Assembly (NCBI GenBank): GCA_033439265.1
Contig: JAVTVX010000019.1
Location: 875,501-939,500 of the forward strand
From: Dillenia suffruticosa
Lineage: Eukaryota > Streptophyta > Magnoliopsida > Dilleniales > Dilleniaceae
DNA: 64,000 nucleotides
Direction: 5' to 3'
In this document: positions 34,501 to 47,339 of the stretch, one piece after another
How the letters are laid out: each line of letters opens with the position of its first letter
Position numbering within the stretch: position 1 is the stretch's first letter
The notes under the pieces: model-generated
The model's database searches: none
Told to the model about the DNA's origin: nothing
The model's input: the letters and a program-made list of their open reading frames with translations, nothing else
Position numbers and translations under genes: made by a program

Positions 34501-37196
34501 GTCTTGGCTTCTGCAGTTATTTCACTGTACCTTTTACTACACTGGTTTTTGTTCTTCATCTGTAATGTCCATGGATTGAAATTAAAAAAAAAAAAAAATT
34601 CATATAAACACCTAGTTATATATAGGCTATGCTGCATTGTGTTGTTTGTAGGCCTACAAATACAGTGAAATAAAAAATGTGCTCAATGTGCAAGCCAAGA
34701 TGCGTCACTGGTGTCATGGAATAAAACATTTTATCCTATAAGAGATAGTTGCATTACAAGTCAGCATGGCCAGCACGGTCTTGCTTATCTGCCTTGGCAA
34801 AGACATTCGAGGCAAATCCTTCCACATACAAACTGTCTTCTGGTCCTAACTTCAATGACTTCTTGTCCTGTAGCAACCAAAGCAATCAAAAATGGAAATG
34901 TTAGAAAGAGAACCATATAGAGGGAGAAAACTCAAGCCTAACCTTGCTTTGCAGGTTGATACTTCTCTAAGGAAAAGACACAACTCCAAAGAAAATAAGC
35001 ATGTGGAAGGAAAGGTAGAACAAAGCTAAAAGAATAGTAACAAGTAGGTGCAATTGCCAACATAGACAGCCAGGATCAACAAAATTTTGGGAATAACATG
35101 CCTAACTGTCTAACTTCTTCAAGAAAAAATTAGGGGAGAACAATGCTTATAGCAATATATCTATCTGGATAAACTTGCTCTCAATTGAACATTACAACAT
35201 AATCCAAGGGGTTGTGATGTACACTCCGAGCTATAACAATATAGTATTAGATTTGGCAAGCATTACAATGGCATCTCTTGAAATAGAAATAAATAATTAA
35301 TAAGGCCTATTGGAAATAGGAGAAAATTAATAAAGTCCTCCAGAGAATATGAATAGGAGTCCTAGGAACTATACATCATATTTAATATCTTGGAGATGCT
35401 TCTCCTTGATATGTATAAATATAAGTGTGCTGGGTGTGTTGAAGCATGTCACCATGTAACCACTCAAATCAATTGAATCATAACAATATTGTTTCTCCTC
35501 CAGTCTCAACATGGTATCATCGCTCATAAGCAATTAACTAAACATTACCCAAGTTTTTCTCAAATTCTTTAACATGGTATTAGAGCTTTTCACCCTCCGG
35601 CCAGTCTCCAGAAGGCTCAATCACATCTTCCTCTAATTTGTTGCAAGTCGGTCCCAAGCCAGTCGAGTCCAGTTAAACTCAAGTCGTTGCTCATCGTCCT
35701 TTCTACAGTCAAGCTTATCTGCCCTCTGGTCTGGCAGGAGCTTCCATTGGACTGCGAACTGGTCAAGCAGTTTCCGATATCTCTATCAAGTTTCTTCTGC
35801 CAACTCGGCAGAAGCTTCAAAATTCTTTAAAAAAAAAAAAAAAAAAGAAGAATCATCAGTCTTCTTAGTCATCTCTGTAGTTTTGTTCAGTATCTCTGCA
35901 CCATTGTCCAGCATCTCAGCAAAACACTTCAGCAATTTCTTGTCATCTCCAGCAACGAAACTTCATTAAAACCTTGCAGCATTGTCACACTCCATCAATC
36001 TTCAGCAGTACCAAAAACTTCCAAAACTCCTTGTATATCCTGAGTCAACATGGTTATCCCTACAATATCTTGTCAATCCTGCAGAAAATTCAGCATCTAG
36101 TCCAGGTTAATCTAACTCACCTTCTAAAGCTTCAGGTTGTCATATTTCAGATTGTTTTTTTAGTATTGGAATTGTCTTCATGTGTGTCACTAAGGATTCG
36201 CCTTCTCCCGTCTTTATCAAACTTTCACAGGCAGAATATGAAGAGTATCTTCAATAAGGGCAGCCGCTGTTCTTCCTCAAAATGTCTATAAGTCAATGTG
36301 TTTGTAACAAGCTTGGTGCATATTATCCATATGCTTCAGCTTGGGGGGGGGGGGTGTTGGAAATAGCAATAACTAATTAATAGGGTATATTAGAAATAGA
36401 AGAAAATTAATAAAGTCCTCTAGGGAACACGAGTCTTAGGAACTATGCATTATATTTATTATCTTGAAAATGCTTCTCCTTGATATGTATAATTATGAGA
36501 GTGCCGGGTGTGTTGAAGCATTTCACTATGTAACCATTCAAATCAATTGAGTCTTAATGACATTGTTTCTCCTCCATTCTCAACAAGGTATCACAGCTCA
36601 TAAGCAATTAACTAAAAATTTCCCAATTTTATTCTCAAGTTCTTCAACATCCTTGAAATTCAGGTATTGAGATTACTCAGGGCAAGGTAACACGCGCCAA
36701 AGACAGATATAAGCATAAATCACATAGACCCAGAACTTAATCTAGCCTTAAAATGAGAAACAAAGACTAGATTCCAATCTCAAACTGGTACAAGACCCCA
36801 ACTCTAGAAATGCTATCAGCTATTATAGTCACATAGGCAACCCTGATCAGCTCCACAAAACTTCAATTGTAAACAAAAAATTCAAGCATCAACAAAACAC
36901 TATCAATGACTGAAGAACAGAAAAAACCTGACCTTTTCAAGCTGATTCATGAGAGAAATAAGGAGAGAATTCGTGGTTTTGGTTCGTTCCTTATTAGAAA
37001 TCTTCAGTCCTCGCTCCATAGCATATAATCGACCTGAAATTGTCAACAGTCACAATAATCGCAAACCGAGAATAACTTCAATTTCTAGAGAGAAAGAGAT
37101 ACAGTAGTAAGCGACGAGAGGTTCGTGTTTCTGCAACTCATCAGCTCTTTGAAGGTATGGTAATAGAAGCTTTGCCGGCTCTGATTCGCTTCCCAT
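31522..37196 (-). CDS. LIP5: LIP5/VTA1, ESCRT-associated activator of SKD1/VPS4, with in-frame stop
   Basis: Six exons: 37103-37196, 36933-37033, 34758-34867, 34063-34138, 33696-33839 and 31522-32460 (stop TAA at 31522). The start is MGSESEPAKLLLPYLQRADE. LIP5 binds and stimulates the SKD1/VPS4 ATPase for multivesicular body sorting. Residues 1-165 hold the tandem MIT-like N-terminus (LEQKQKYAAWKAADIRKALK at its end). The C-terminal Vta1 domain (EKIAEAHKAAIAVGALAFDD) closes the protein. Read through, it would have 487 residues. A TAA at 32326-32328 lies in frame at codon 220, so a plain reading gives 219 residues and loses the ATPase-activating end. The stop lies within a 63-nt segment (32305-32367) that begins GTAAAT and ends TATCAG. 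The middle of exon 6 is a 54-nt coding repeat. Intron 2 holds a TRIM. It could be a functional gene with an exitron, a recent null allele, or a sequence error. Confidence 0.85.
31925..32244 (-). repeat. 54-nt coding minisatellite in LIP5 exon 6
   Basis: About six units of 54 nt. The word TG(G/A)(G/C)AAGG recurs at 31925, 31979, 32033, 32087, 32141, 32195 and (spaced 42) 32237. In the LIP5 frame each unit encodes about 18 residues of the form NYPSQxxYQxxNQQHxPP. Because 54 is a multiple of three and the unit lacks stops in other frames, long spurious frames exist on both strands. Confidence 0.93.
32461..33695. other. LIP5 intron 5
   Basis: An intron of about 1.2 kb; nothing recognisable beyond simple A/C runs (C-run near 33649). 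Confidence 0.6.
34441..34560. repeat. Approximate tandem duplication in LIP5 intron 3
   Basis: AAGGTCTTGGTGTCTTGAG..ACCGTACCATTTAC and AAGGTCTTGGCTTCTGCAG..ACTGTACCTTTTAC are about 59 bp apart. They look like a diverged local duplication. Confidence 0.55.
35276..36652 (+). mobile_element. TRIM (terminal-repeat retrotransposon in miniature) in LIP5 intron 2
   Basis: Direct terminal repeats at 35276-35511 and 36355-36585 bracket a non-coding interior of about 0.84 kb. The left repeat ends CAACA and is followed at once by TGGTATCATCGCTC, matching the initiator-Met tRNA primer site (usually TGGTATCAGAGC). A G-run (36343-36354) just before the right repeat serves as the polypurine tract. After the right repeat the sequence continues with a copy of the primer site and the start of the interior (36586 to about 36652), so the insertion ends in a partial second unit. 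Confidence 0.8.
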
Positions 37197-39734
37197 CGCC
37201 GTTGATTTGGAGAGAGAAGAAAATGGTCGACTTTGTTTTGGTTCAATTCAGCCGGAGAACGTGAGTGGCGACGTCATCTTCCGGTTTGTTTTTCGAACCG
37301 GGTTTGTGATTGCCCTGTTATTAGAACGCATGGTTTATCGATATGTGAATAAACGTGATTGAACCCTTTATTTTTTTAATAATAATTAAAAATATATAAA
37401 ATTATTTTTTAAAATAAACATATATTAATTTTATATTTTTATATAAAAATTTAAAAATAAAATTTTAATAAATATAAAATCAACGGTTACTCTTAAAATT
37501 CATATTAAATAATAAATTCAATTATTCGACCTGTAAAAGAGATCGAAAGAGTAGAGAAAAGAGATAAAAAAAAATTTAGAGATTTTGATATATAAAAATT
37601 TTAGAGATTTTGATATATATTTTAAAAGATTTAAGTGCCCTTTTATCTAAAATTTAATGAATTAAATTTTAACGGATGTTTTTGTATTTTATAATTAAAT
37701 ATAAAAATCGTTTAATTCATTATAATACTATTAGTTAAATGGCTTATTAAAAAATATGATTGAATCGTGTTAACAGTTTAATTATTTAGATGATATTTTG
37801 CTCAAACCGATCCATTTTTCCTTTAGACTACAATCCAATCATGGTCTGATCGTGATACGGTACAATTCTGATAACACTATTCCATAACAATTGTTTTCTT
37901 TTATATTTATTTATTTTTTATTTTATTCATTCGTTGCTGCTAATGTTCCTCCTATTGTGTGAAGTAGAGATTAATTATCAAATTTATTTAGATTTAGGGA
38001 TAAAATATTATATTTTTTTTAATAAAAATCTCGAATTCGAGTTTGTGAATTGAAAAATAGACGTTAAGAGAGTTTATCTTTAAATTGAACTCTACATACT
38101 CAAGCTTAAATAATTTAGATACCGGTAATCAAATAAAAAAATAGAGATTAATTGTGAACACCGGCACCATATTTTGGGTAGACCTTTTTACTCCGATTTG
38201 TTTTTATATATATAATTTGTTTTATATGAATCGGTTTATGATTGTTTCCTAATAATAATTAGAAAAATGATGGATTATTTGTCTATTTTTTAATTTATGA
38301 ACACCGGCACCATAGTTCCCTAATAATACTATATGAAATGAAAATGTGAAAAATATGTAAATAAAAAAAAATTTTAAGTATTTTTATTTAAATATTAATT
38401 GTTTTATAAAAATAATAAAATAATCATATTTTATAATAAGAATCTAAAATTGTCAAATATATAGTTATTAATTATAAGATAAATAATATAAAAAATAAAA
38501 ATTATAATTAAATAAACAAATAATTCATGAAAAAATAAAAATTTAAAATATATAAAATTTTTTATATAAATATTAATTAATTTAATTTGTTAAGACTTTT
38601 TAAAAATAAAAAATATTTTAGAAATGAAAAAAAGTTAGTATTTAGTTTGCTCATACATCATCCCAAATTTGGATAACCAAAGATATAAATTATCTTTTGT
38701 GTCAATACGTCAATGGAATTACCAATTTAATCTTACCATGCATCATCCTTTGGATCCAATAGGGAGCCATGAATGAATTTCGAGAAACTGAGCTGAACAC
38801 ATTGGAGATGGCTTGTGAATGTGGGAAGTCCAAAACACAGACATACCATACATTAAAAGCAAAAATGTAAAAATGGTATCACAAATGTCAATTCTGCAAG
38901 AGCTTTTATAAGAAATATGCATAATCTAAGTGCATTCCACCAAATCTAAATGCATCTTCACATAAACAGATTGCTTACTCTGTTTTTTTTTCCTTTTCCT
39001 AAAGAGAAAATTGAAAAGTTTATTTTGAGAGTCCATTAATGGCTTCCCAATCCCAACCCTCATGGAGTTGCAGATGTTAAATGCCTATTGAAAGTGATAA
39101 CTACAGGCAATGGAATTTAACATTTCCAATCATTGCCAACCCAATTGATGACGTGGAAATAAATTTTTAGGGGGGAAAAAAGGGTTACACGTTTCATCTC
39201 CTAATTGGTCTAGCACCAAAATTACAATCAAAGATTTTATTTTAGAAACTGAAAGTTTTAGGTCCATCGATATACATTTAATACGTAACTTCAGACTTCT
39301 CTGATATTATTATACCTCTCTCACTCTCTCTCTCTCTCTGTAGTTTCTCTACATATACTAGCAGATAGCGGCGATATACGGGGGATAAGGATACTCGTGT
39401 ATAACCAAATCTAGCAACTCAATTCACGCAAACTCGAGTCCTTATAAAAAACAGAGATCCTATAGAAACAGAGCGTTTTGATTCAGAGCGCTGTATCCTT
39501 CATTTTCAAATCAACATTCATCAAAGACTTCTGTTCTTGATTTCGTGATCCGGGTCTTTCGCAATTGTTGATTTTGTAGTCTCTGCACCATCTGCGTCAG
39601 TCTTCATCTAAACCCTAATTATTGATTAAAATCTCAATTGCTATTGATTTTGTTTCTGGGTTTTGATTTTGGGAGCTGAATTATTATCTGGGTCATCGTA
39701 AATTTTGTATTTTCTTTTTTAACTGTGGGGCAGT
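37197..39734. other. Divergent intergenic region between LIP5 and IBR5
   Basis: The two genes are head to head, about 2.5 kb apart. The centre (37360-38660) is extremely AT-rich with no gene. The IBR5 side has a short CT tract (39321-39341) and CTTATAAAAA at 39441, about 290 nt before the start codon, a candidate TATA box. Confidence 0.5.
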
Positions 39735-42700
39735 ATGAGGAAGAGGGAGAGAGAGAACCCTTGTGGAATTTGTGGGCACTATCACAAGTACGAGGAAGGA
39801 GAGATTTGTGGGATTTGTGGTCATCGAATTCCTCAGGCCACCGAGAAAAGCTCGATTCAAGTCAGTGCTTTTCCTTCGGAGATCTTGCCGGATTTTCTTT
39901 ATTTGGGAAGCTACGACAATGCTTCTCGGTCTGAACTTCTTAAGACTCAAGGAATTTCTCGTGTCCTCAATGTAAGAAAATTGTTATTTAATCTTTCTCT
40001 TCCTTTAATTAAGTTCCTTTTGTCAGTGATGAAAAAGTAGTTCAATGATTGTCTGCTTTTTGTGCTCTTATCTGCAGTGATGGGAGAGTATTCTAATTTT
40101 TAGACAGCATTATTGGATACTTATTAGCATTTCCTATGGATTGGATCAGAGCGTGTTGATATTTATTAGTTTGTTCATCGGAAAGTTGGCCTTAGGGTTC
40201 AGGGATCAGCAAGTATTAGGAGTTTTAGTTAGTTGATGAGTGCATTATATTCAGTTGTTTGTATTTAATGCTCAAATAGAACTCCCAAGTGTGTGTGTGT
40301 GAGAAATGTCCACATATCTTTCCGTGATTGTATCGTCTTCTTAAGTGCCCTTTTTTTGGGTTAGCATCAATAGATATACGAGCATTCTCGATGAATTAAA
40401 TCTGAATTTGTTTATATTAATTAGTTTGTTCATTAGTTGGTTGGACGAGCATATGGATGATCTATATATGAGGGATCTAACAGATACAACGAGAGATTAA
40501 GAGGTTTTTTAATAGTGCAGCCATGGGTTCACCCAACAAATAGGCCCCGAAGCAATTTTCAAGGTTCTATTTGGCAACTTGCAGTGAAGCTCAGATAGAC
40601 ACTAAGAGCATATGATAGACATTAAGAGTATATGTGTGCTTAGGCATGCTTCTCTCTCTTTGTTGAGAGAGAGGAGATGAATGGATCATTTATCCTCATA
40701 TCTAGCATATGGAGGAGAAGAAGAAACTTGGATCTGTTGTTACAGTCCTGCCTATTCTGGAAATTGAATAATGAGGTGCATAGTTTTCTCTTGTATTTTG
40801 AAATTGCAAGGACTTATTTATGTTCTGAGCATTTTTTTTTTAAATCAAGAACAAGATCTAATGTGTCTGGAATCTTCGTAAAAGCTCATCTCTATTTTCA
40901 AATTAGGTGATGCTTTTTGATCTTACATTTTAGTTCACGTGAAAGATCAACTGTCTTGACTTGTCTTTGTCCTTTTAGAGTCAATCTTTTGCTGCAGGCA
41001 TCCTTTTGAATCAAACCTTTTTAGGGCAATTGAACCTTGTCTTCATTTGTTTGTGTTAGGAATGCTGTCTGCTTATATAGTGGAAGGGCTTGTATGCTAA
41101 TTATGGTTTTTCACCTTACTTTCTCCTCGTGCTTTATGGACCTTGTTTTATGCTATTGATGATATTAAATGTCTCAAACTTGTAGATTGGTATTCTTCTC
41201 TTCTTTTCATGTTTATTAAATTAGCTCATGTGAAATATTTACCTAGCAAATACAAGTCATTAGAATGGCCTGATGTTTTCTTATGTATTCTGATTTGAAG
41301 ACTTGACATGCTTATGTATTAACAGTGTCTTATTTTTGCAGACTGTACCTTCTTGTCAGAATCTTTATAAGAATTCCTTCACGTATCACTGCCTGCAGGA
41401 TGACAAAAGTTTGCCGTTTGATGATGCAGTTCAATTTCTAGGTGAGTTTAAGAACGATCTTGATTTCAAATTAATTGGCATTAACTTCATTGGTTAGTTG
41501 TTTGGTATGTTGAGATCGAGACATTTGGAGAGGTGGAGCATGAGTAGTTACATCTGTCTAAAAGGCCACTGAATCTCTGCTAAATTGGAAGATTTAAAAT
41601 CAATAATAGAATAAGAAAGGCCACATTGCACTTGATTCAGTATCACATTTGTCCTTTTTTTGCATGTGGCCAATTTGGCTGGTGATGGACAAAGCTTAAG
41701 ATATCAGTGCACGAGATAGCTCTAGATATTGTTCATTCTAGGCTTTTCACTTCTTTCATTTTTTTTTCAGTTTGAATTTTTTATTTGTTATTCCAACCTA
41801 GATGTTTATCTATGTGAGAGGGGGTGAAGATATTCAATATTCCACATTTGTCCTTTTTTTGCATGTGGCCAATTTGGTTGGTGATGGGCATAGCTTAAGC
41901 ACTAGTGCATTGAGATAGTTCTAGATATTGCTTATTCTAGGCTTTTCACTTCTTTTCTTTTTTCTGTTTAGATGTTTTTATTTGTTATTCCAGCCTAGAT
42001 ATTTATCTATGTGAGAGGGGGTGAAGATATTAATTGTTCCTCTTCTGGCCATAAACCTCATGAATGGTAGAAAACCTGACCTAGAACCTATAAAGAAGGT
42101 TGTTGATTTCCTTGATTTTTGATTTTCCGCTGCAATGTTGAACTTAACTTTCATATACTTTTTGGCCTTCTCTTTTGTCATTGATTGTTATGTTATGTGT
42201 GGTGAGCTGAGGTTCTAACAGACTAACACAAAGTTCTGCAACTGAGGGAGCATTGGGAGATTGCAAATGTTGGTTGCTGATACTCTGTGGAGTGATATCC
42301 AACAATTATGAAACTCCTTTTGGATTTCCAATTCCCGCTTTTCCTCATAACTTTAGTAGCTTTGAATGCCTGTCTTACACCAATGGACGGTCAACCCAGT
42401 ATGATGGGGTGCTAGGTCCCTTAACCAAGTCTCGGGTTCGAAACTTGGGAGTGGAAAAAACTACGTTTGGAGAGCTGCCCCCTAAATATAGCCCCCGCAA
42501 ATGCTCGAATTGGATTAGATGGAACATGGTTCCGCATACTGATGGCATGTTACCCCAAAAAAAAAGATGTCTGTCTTACCACTATGCTGTTGGTTTGTTC
42601 TTTGGAAAATTTCAACAGCTTTGCATATCTAGCTGTGTGTATCTTGTGTATTCTCTGGTACTATACATGGTCCTGATATGATTTGTAAAACTAAAATCAT

Positions 42701-45050
42701 ATTTTAATTTTCTATAATGGGGAGTAACAACGGGGTGGGGATGATATGGATCCTGTCACCAGTCCAGTCAAAAGTGTGGAAAAGCTTCGTAACTTATTTG
42801 TTACCTTTAGCTTGTCCAACTGGGCTGCCCTCTATTTATTGCAGGGAAAGGAGCCTGTTCGGATGCTATCTAAGATTGCCCTAACTGTTGGTCACTCTAA
42901 CATAGTTATGAGGCCAATTCTTTCCATAGTACGCCCAACCATCTCAAGCTCTAAAAACATAAACAATATGCATGCCCTAGTTACCAGCTAACCAATGCAA
43001 AATTTGAAATTTCCTAGTTGTCTTTTTTGGAGGATCTCAAAGTCTGCTCCTCTTTCCAAACTGACGTATGAAGAGGTTTGGGGAACAAATATGTCAATTT
43101 TACATTGACAAAGGAGCACTAGTGGGACCATTGTGAATTGCACTGCCTTTGTGTATTTTCTTCTCTTCATGTTTCAGCCAAAAGCTTAATATGAAGTTGC
43201 TATGTAGACTGTGTTTGGTGAAAACTACTGTAGGTTATGAGAATCATTCCCTTCCCTTTCTCAACCCTGTTACAGTGTAATCCTTCCATTCTGCTAAGGG
43301 CAGCAGGAGTGGGTGGGTTTCTTTCGATGGGAGATGTTGCCCCCCTTTATCTTAACTAGTCTACATTCTTGATATTACCTAATTGTTTGCATACATTATT
43401 GAATTTAAAATTTAAACTTTGCAGAGCTATGTGAAAAGGACAAAGCTCGTGTTCTTGTGCACTGTATGTCAGGGAAAAATAGGTAGGTTGTCACTACAAA
43501 TTACAAATTACAAATTACAAATTACAAATTACAAATTTTTATGATATTTTTCCTTTCCTAGAAGGTGCAGTAAACACATGCCAATGTAAGTGCTTATGTG
43601 CACAGGCCATGTGCAAAGGCAATTGAATCTGGCCAGCCCCATCATGTGACGCATACTTCATATTCTATCTCTACTTGCATAGTCCTTCAAGTCATTAATT
43701 TCTAATTTTTGACAGGTCTCCAGCCATTGTGATAGGTTACTTGATGAAGTGTAAAGGATGGAGGCTTACCCAGAGTTACCAATGGGTAAAAGAGCGGAGA
43801 CCATATGTTGAACTATCTCAAGGTAGCTTTCTGCTATTGTCATTGTTAAATCAATTTCTGCACTTCTTCTGGGGGGTGATGTTTAAACTATGGTTCTTTA
43901 AGTATGTTCTTTTCTCTATTTGCTGTTATATAACATTGGCATAGTAATTTAAGAAGCCAGCTAGGATAATGCAACAAATGGATTTGCAAAGCATATGAGA
44001 TGCAAGTAGAATATCCTAACTGCTATGCTATATAATTTGTTGTTGGGGAAGACTATGATCATCATATTCTAAAGAGCTAAATCTTAATATATTCTGCTGC
44101 ATGCTCATTGACTGAATGGTTCTTGGGAATCGCCCATTATGGGTGATCTGATTCTCATGTTTACCTAGCCTATGTACACTGCAGTTAAAGGAGTTCTACT
44201 CGATATTCCAGCTGTGGAAGCAGAAAATTTTAAAATATTCTTCTGTCTTGACTGAAACAGACAACTTTGTACAATTCTATGGTCAAGAAAAATTCTTCTT
44301 GGTATGGTTTGACCGTTGCTTTGATTTGGCTTGAGAAAATCAAAGCTTCTTTTCTATGTTTGGTTTCCCAATTTACAGTTTACCATGCTTAGTAAACAAG
44401 TTTGTTGGCAATCTCTGAGGCTAAGAACTAGAAAGTGGAACTATTTCTTATGTAAATGAATTACTAAGCACGTAGATTGAGTAGTTCATGTTTAGCATGT
44501 TTGCTTCACGGTTTATTCGGTTTTGCCAGCCCAACATTGTGCAGAATGAACATTACATGTTCAGGTTGGAGATTTTTTACATGGACTAAATGTGACACTC
44601 TTGCACTACCCCTGGCTTATGACATGACAAGACAGATATGTTTTGCTTATAAACTGCCATCATTACCCAAAGTTGTGATGCTTCTTATTGATTTAAGTTT
44701 CTTCCTGAATATGTCATTTACTCTTTTTTTTTTTTTTTTTGATAGCTGTCTATCAGCAGTTGCAGGAATATGAGCAGAAAATTTTTGGATCAAATGAGAA
44801 CTTGAATTCTGCTCTGCCTGTATTTCCATCTTCTGCTGTACCTTCCTTTAGCTTTGGCTTCCCAAAGACCGATAATCCAGTACCTTCCCCTGCTTTCAAC
44901 AGCATCGCTGCTCCCACCATATTTGCACGACCTGGCTTAGACATTCCTCCTCAGGAGTTCCAATTTGGAGCTGGCCAGAATATCTCAGAAAGACCTTTCA
45001 GAGCCAGCCCTCCAAATTCAAGCAATAATGATATTCCTATGGACGGCTAA
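39735..45050 (+). CDS. IBR5: IBR5 dual-specificity phosphatase
   Basis: Predicted 268-residue protein from five exons: 39735-39971, 41342-41441, 43425-43482, 43716-43822 and 44746-45050 (stop TAA). The start MRKRERENPCGICGHYHKYE is nearly that of Arabidopsis IBR5. Cys10, Cys13, Cys25 and Cys28 form a CxxC-x11-CxxC zinc-type N-terminus. The dual-specificity phosphatase domain (about residues 50-185) has the signature HCMSGKNRSPAIV, with catalytic Cys126 in HCx5R. Its codons are split over exons 3 and 4. The tail is rich in Phe, Pro and Ser. IBR5 dephosphorylates MAP kinase MPK12 and is needed for normal auxin and abscisic acid responses. All phases agree and no defect was seen. Introns carry a 199-bp tandem duplication, a SINE and a 7-bp minisatellite. 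Confidence 0.96.
41644..42031 (+). repeat. Tandem duplication, period about 199 bp, in IBR5 intron 2
   Basis: The segment from CACATTTGTCCTTTTTTTGC at 41644 to GTGAGAGGGGGTGAAGATAT recurs from 41843, with a modest number of substitutions. Confidence 0.92.
42370..42579 (+). mobile_element. SINE in IBR5 intron 2, 9-bp flanking repeat
   Basis: CTGTCTTAC occurs at 42370-42378 and 42571-42579, around 192 bp with a tRNA-like box B (CGGGTTCGAAACTTGGG) and a terminal CCCCAAAAAAAAA tail. The tail orients it on the plus strand. Confidence 0.75.
43496..43538 (+). repeat. (ACAAATT)n 7-bp minisatellite in IBR5 intron 3
   Basis: Six tandem copies of ACAAATT start 14 nt after the 5' splice site at 43483. 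Confidence 0.93.
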
Positions 45051-45579
45051 GTGATTTTCTCGCGTCCTTTTTTTTTTCTCGCAAGGGATCACAGTTTGGT
45101 GGATGTCAGTGACTCCATCCTTGATAAGGGTCTTTTTTTTCCCTTACTGTGAAGGGGGTTGAAATGCTAAAGACCCTTTTGCTTGTATAAATTTGTTATG
45201 CCATTACCTTCTAGTTGCCTACTTTTTGGTGTCAATGACTTGGAAGGTCAAGGAATGAATTTTCTTATTATATACAGGTTAGATTTTACTGCTTTTGCTG
45301 TGCATTTGGCTGTTTGCTTTGCTCAAGTCCTCGCCTCCACCACGTCGCCGCAATACCACATTCTTGTGTAGTGCTCTTGCTCATGAAACCGCAAAATACT
45401 AGCTTGACAATTTCTGCAGGGAGAGTGAGAGTGCCCAATGGATGTAAATAAACAAACAGATGTAATTGAGGAGCGACTTAGCATTCCTTACACGAATTGA
45501 TCTCGACTTACTTTTCCTTGACCTTTGACTATATTTTTTCTTCTTTGATGATACAACTAAATTCAATTTCATTTTATTT

Positions 45580-45745
45580 TTTTGGTACTTCATTAATCAA
45601 CATTTAGAATTATATTCTGACTAATTTAATTCGAATTACTGTCGAACCCTCTATAAATGAGAACTCTCCAAACATAATTCTTTTCATTTTCAAGATTCAA
45701 ATACGAATCTTTGTTAAGAGATTCAGTGTTATTTTATCGGATTAA
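45580..45745 (-). repeat. Diverged SINE-family copy
   Basis: Aligns by eye, in the same minus-strand orientation, with the SINE at 54666-54852: a TTGAATCT-type box B region, CTCTTAACAAAG-type head and TTCGAATTA body. No target duplication was found. Confidence 0.4.
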
Positions 45746-46907
45746 CTGTCCATTGATTTAAATACAATTTCATAAGGATATAGAAGCAAAGTATAGGAAA
45801 TAGAATAATCAAAACAAGCATTGAGGCCTTAGAATATGTAAGGCCATTGTCTAGTCTCATTTGTCATCTCCTTCTGCATACATCAATTTTACAAGTGAAG
45901 AAGGGAATTGTTCAATTCAAAGAACACGTAAGTATTTGTTTTGTGCAATATTATCCTTTGACTCCTCTTCTAAACATGTTTCACATATCTATTTAAAATA
46001 AGTATTTATTATTGAATAAATATATTAATAAAATTCTATTAAAGATAATTTGTGTATTATTATTTTTTTAAATTCTGCAAACTTAAGAATTAATAAAATG
46101 ATTTTCTTTTTTTCTTAAAATATTCTCTAACAATTTGATTCCTTCTCGTATTCTTTTTAATTAATATCATTTTTTTTTTCAAAAATTTAGATTCTTAGGT
46201 TTTCTAATTAATACGATATTCTATCCTAACCCATAAATTATTTATTGATCTATCTTTCTAATCCTATGATTTTTATTTTAAAATCAGTATGGTAGAATCC
46301 AAATTTTAATTTTTAACCATTTTGTTACTAATTTAAATTTTATATTTTGTTGATTTGAGATTTATTTTTTAAATTGATTTTTTAAATTTAAAATTTTAAT
46401 TAACAAATTTAATTGATCTAATATTTTGTGAATACAAATTTTTTTTTATATTATATCGATCGATATTTAGAATTATATTATAATTATTTTGATCTGAAAT
46501 CTATAGTTATCCATTTAAAGAAATTATCTTTTTAACGTAAATTATTTTATATCGTCAGTTATATATTCAAATCATATATGAAGTATATGATCTAACTTAC
46601 GGTTCGATTATGCGAATGCAAGACGGTTAAAAAGATATCCTTCAGCACCTTAAAATTCCAAAATCCCATCAATGAAGACATTAGCGTAAGTGATTGCCAG
46701 CGTGCTGCATACGTTTCTTTCCTTATTTTAATCAAATTATGATGACAAATGAGTAGTAATTTTATTTCAAAGGGAACCTTCTGTCACGATGAAAGACACA
46801 GTCTTGAATTTTTTTCAAAAGAAGACAACAATAACCTTTGTTTCCAAACAATCCTCTTTATTTCCATCCGTTGATCAACCTTCTGGATTCATCTATTCTG
46901 TCTTGCA

Positions 46908-46917
46908 CGTGCAAACG
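46908..46917. promoter_or_regulatory. Palindromic G-box TGCACGTGCA
   Basis: A perfect 10-bp palindrome with a CACGTG core, in the presumed promoter of the WSS1B gene. G-boxes bind bZIP/bHLH factors. Whether this one is used is not known. Confidence 0.4.
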
Positions 46918-47339
46918 CCAGCACACGCGTAGGCTCTCGGCGCATTTGGTATAAGAGTCGACATGGATGCTAAAATGGGCCGCATAATCCTGGTTAGATT
47001 CCGAGGTTTGCCCTCGGCTTCACTTTATGTCCTTATTCGCTTGTATACGACGCCAATCCCACTCCACCCCCCCGCCCGTCGTTCAAAAATATCGACCTGC
47101 TAAAAAGCAAGTGTATAATTCTGATCGTCATTTCATCCGCTCAAAATTGGATTTTTTTTTCCTGTGAAGATCAGATTTCTAGAGGTAAGATTCTTCAAAT
47201 TCTCTATATGGGTTTTACCAAGAATCGATTTTGTTCTCAGAAATTTCAACTTTTATGATGCGACCAGCATACGAGGACATGAATTCTTCAAATTCTCAAT
47301 CTTGGTTTTTTCAAGAACTAATGGTTGTCTCGGAAATTT

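Noticed and set aside
42379..42570. A possible true tRNA gene because of GGGTTCGAAACTTGGG
   Set aside because: No cloverleaf could be formed around it, and the flanking repeats and A-tail mark a SINE.
43496..43538. Interstitial telomere repeat or CRISPR-like array
   Set aside because: The unit is ACAAATT, not TTTAGGG, without spacers; it is a simple intronic minisatellite in a eukaryotic gene.
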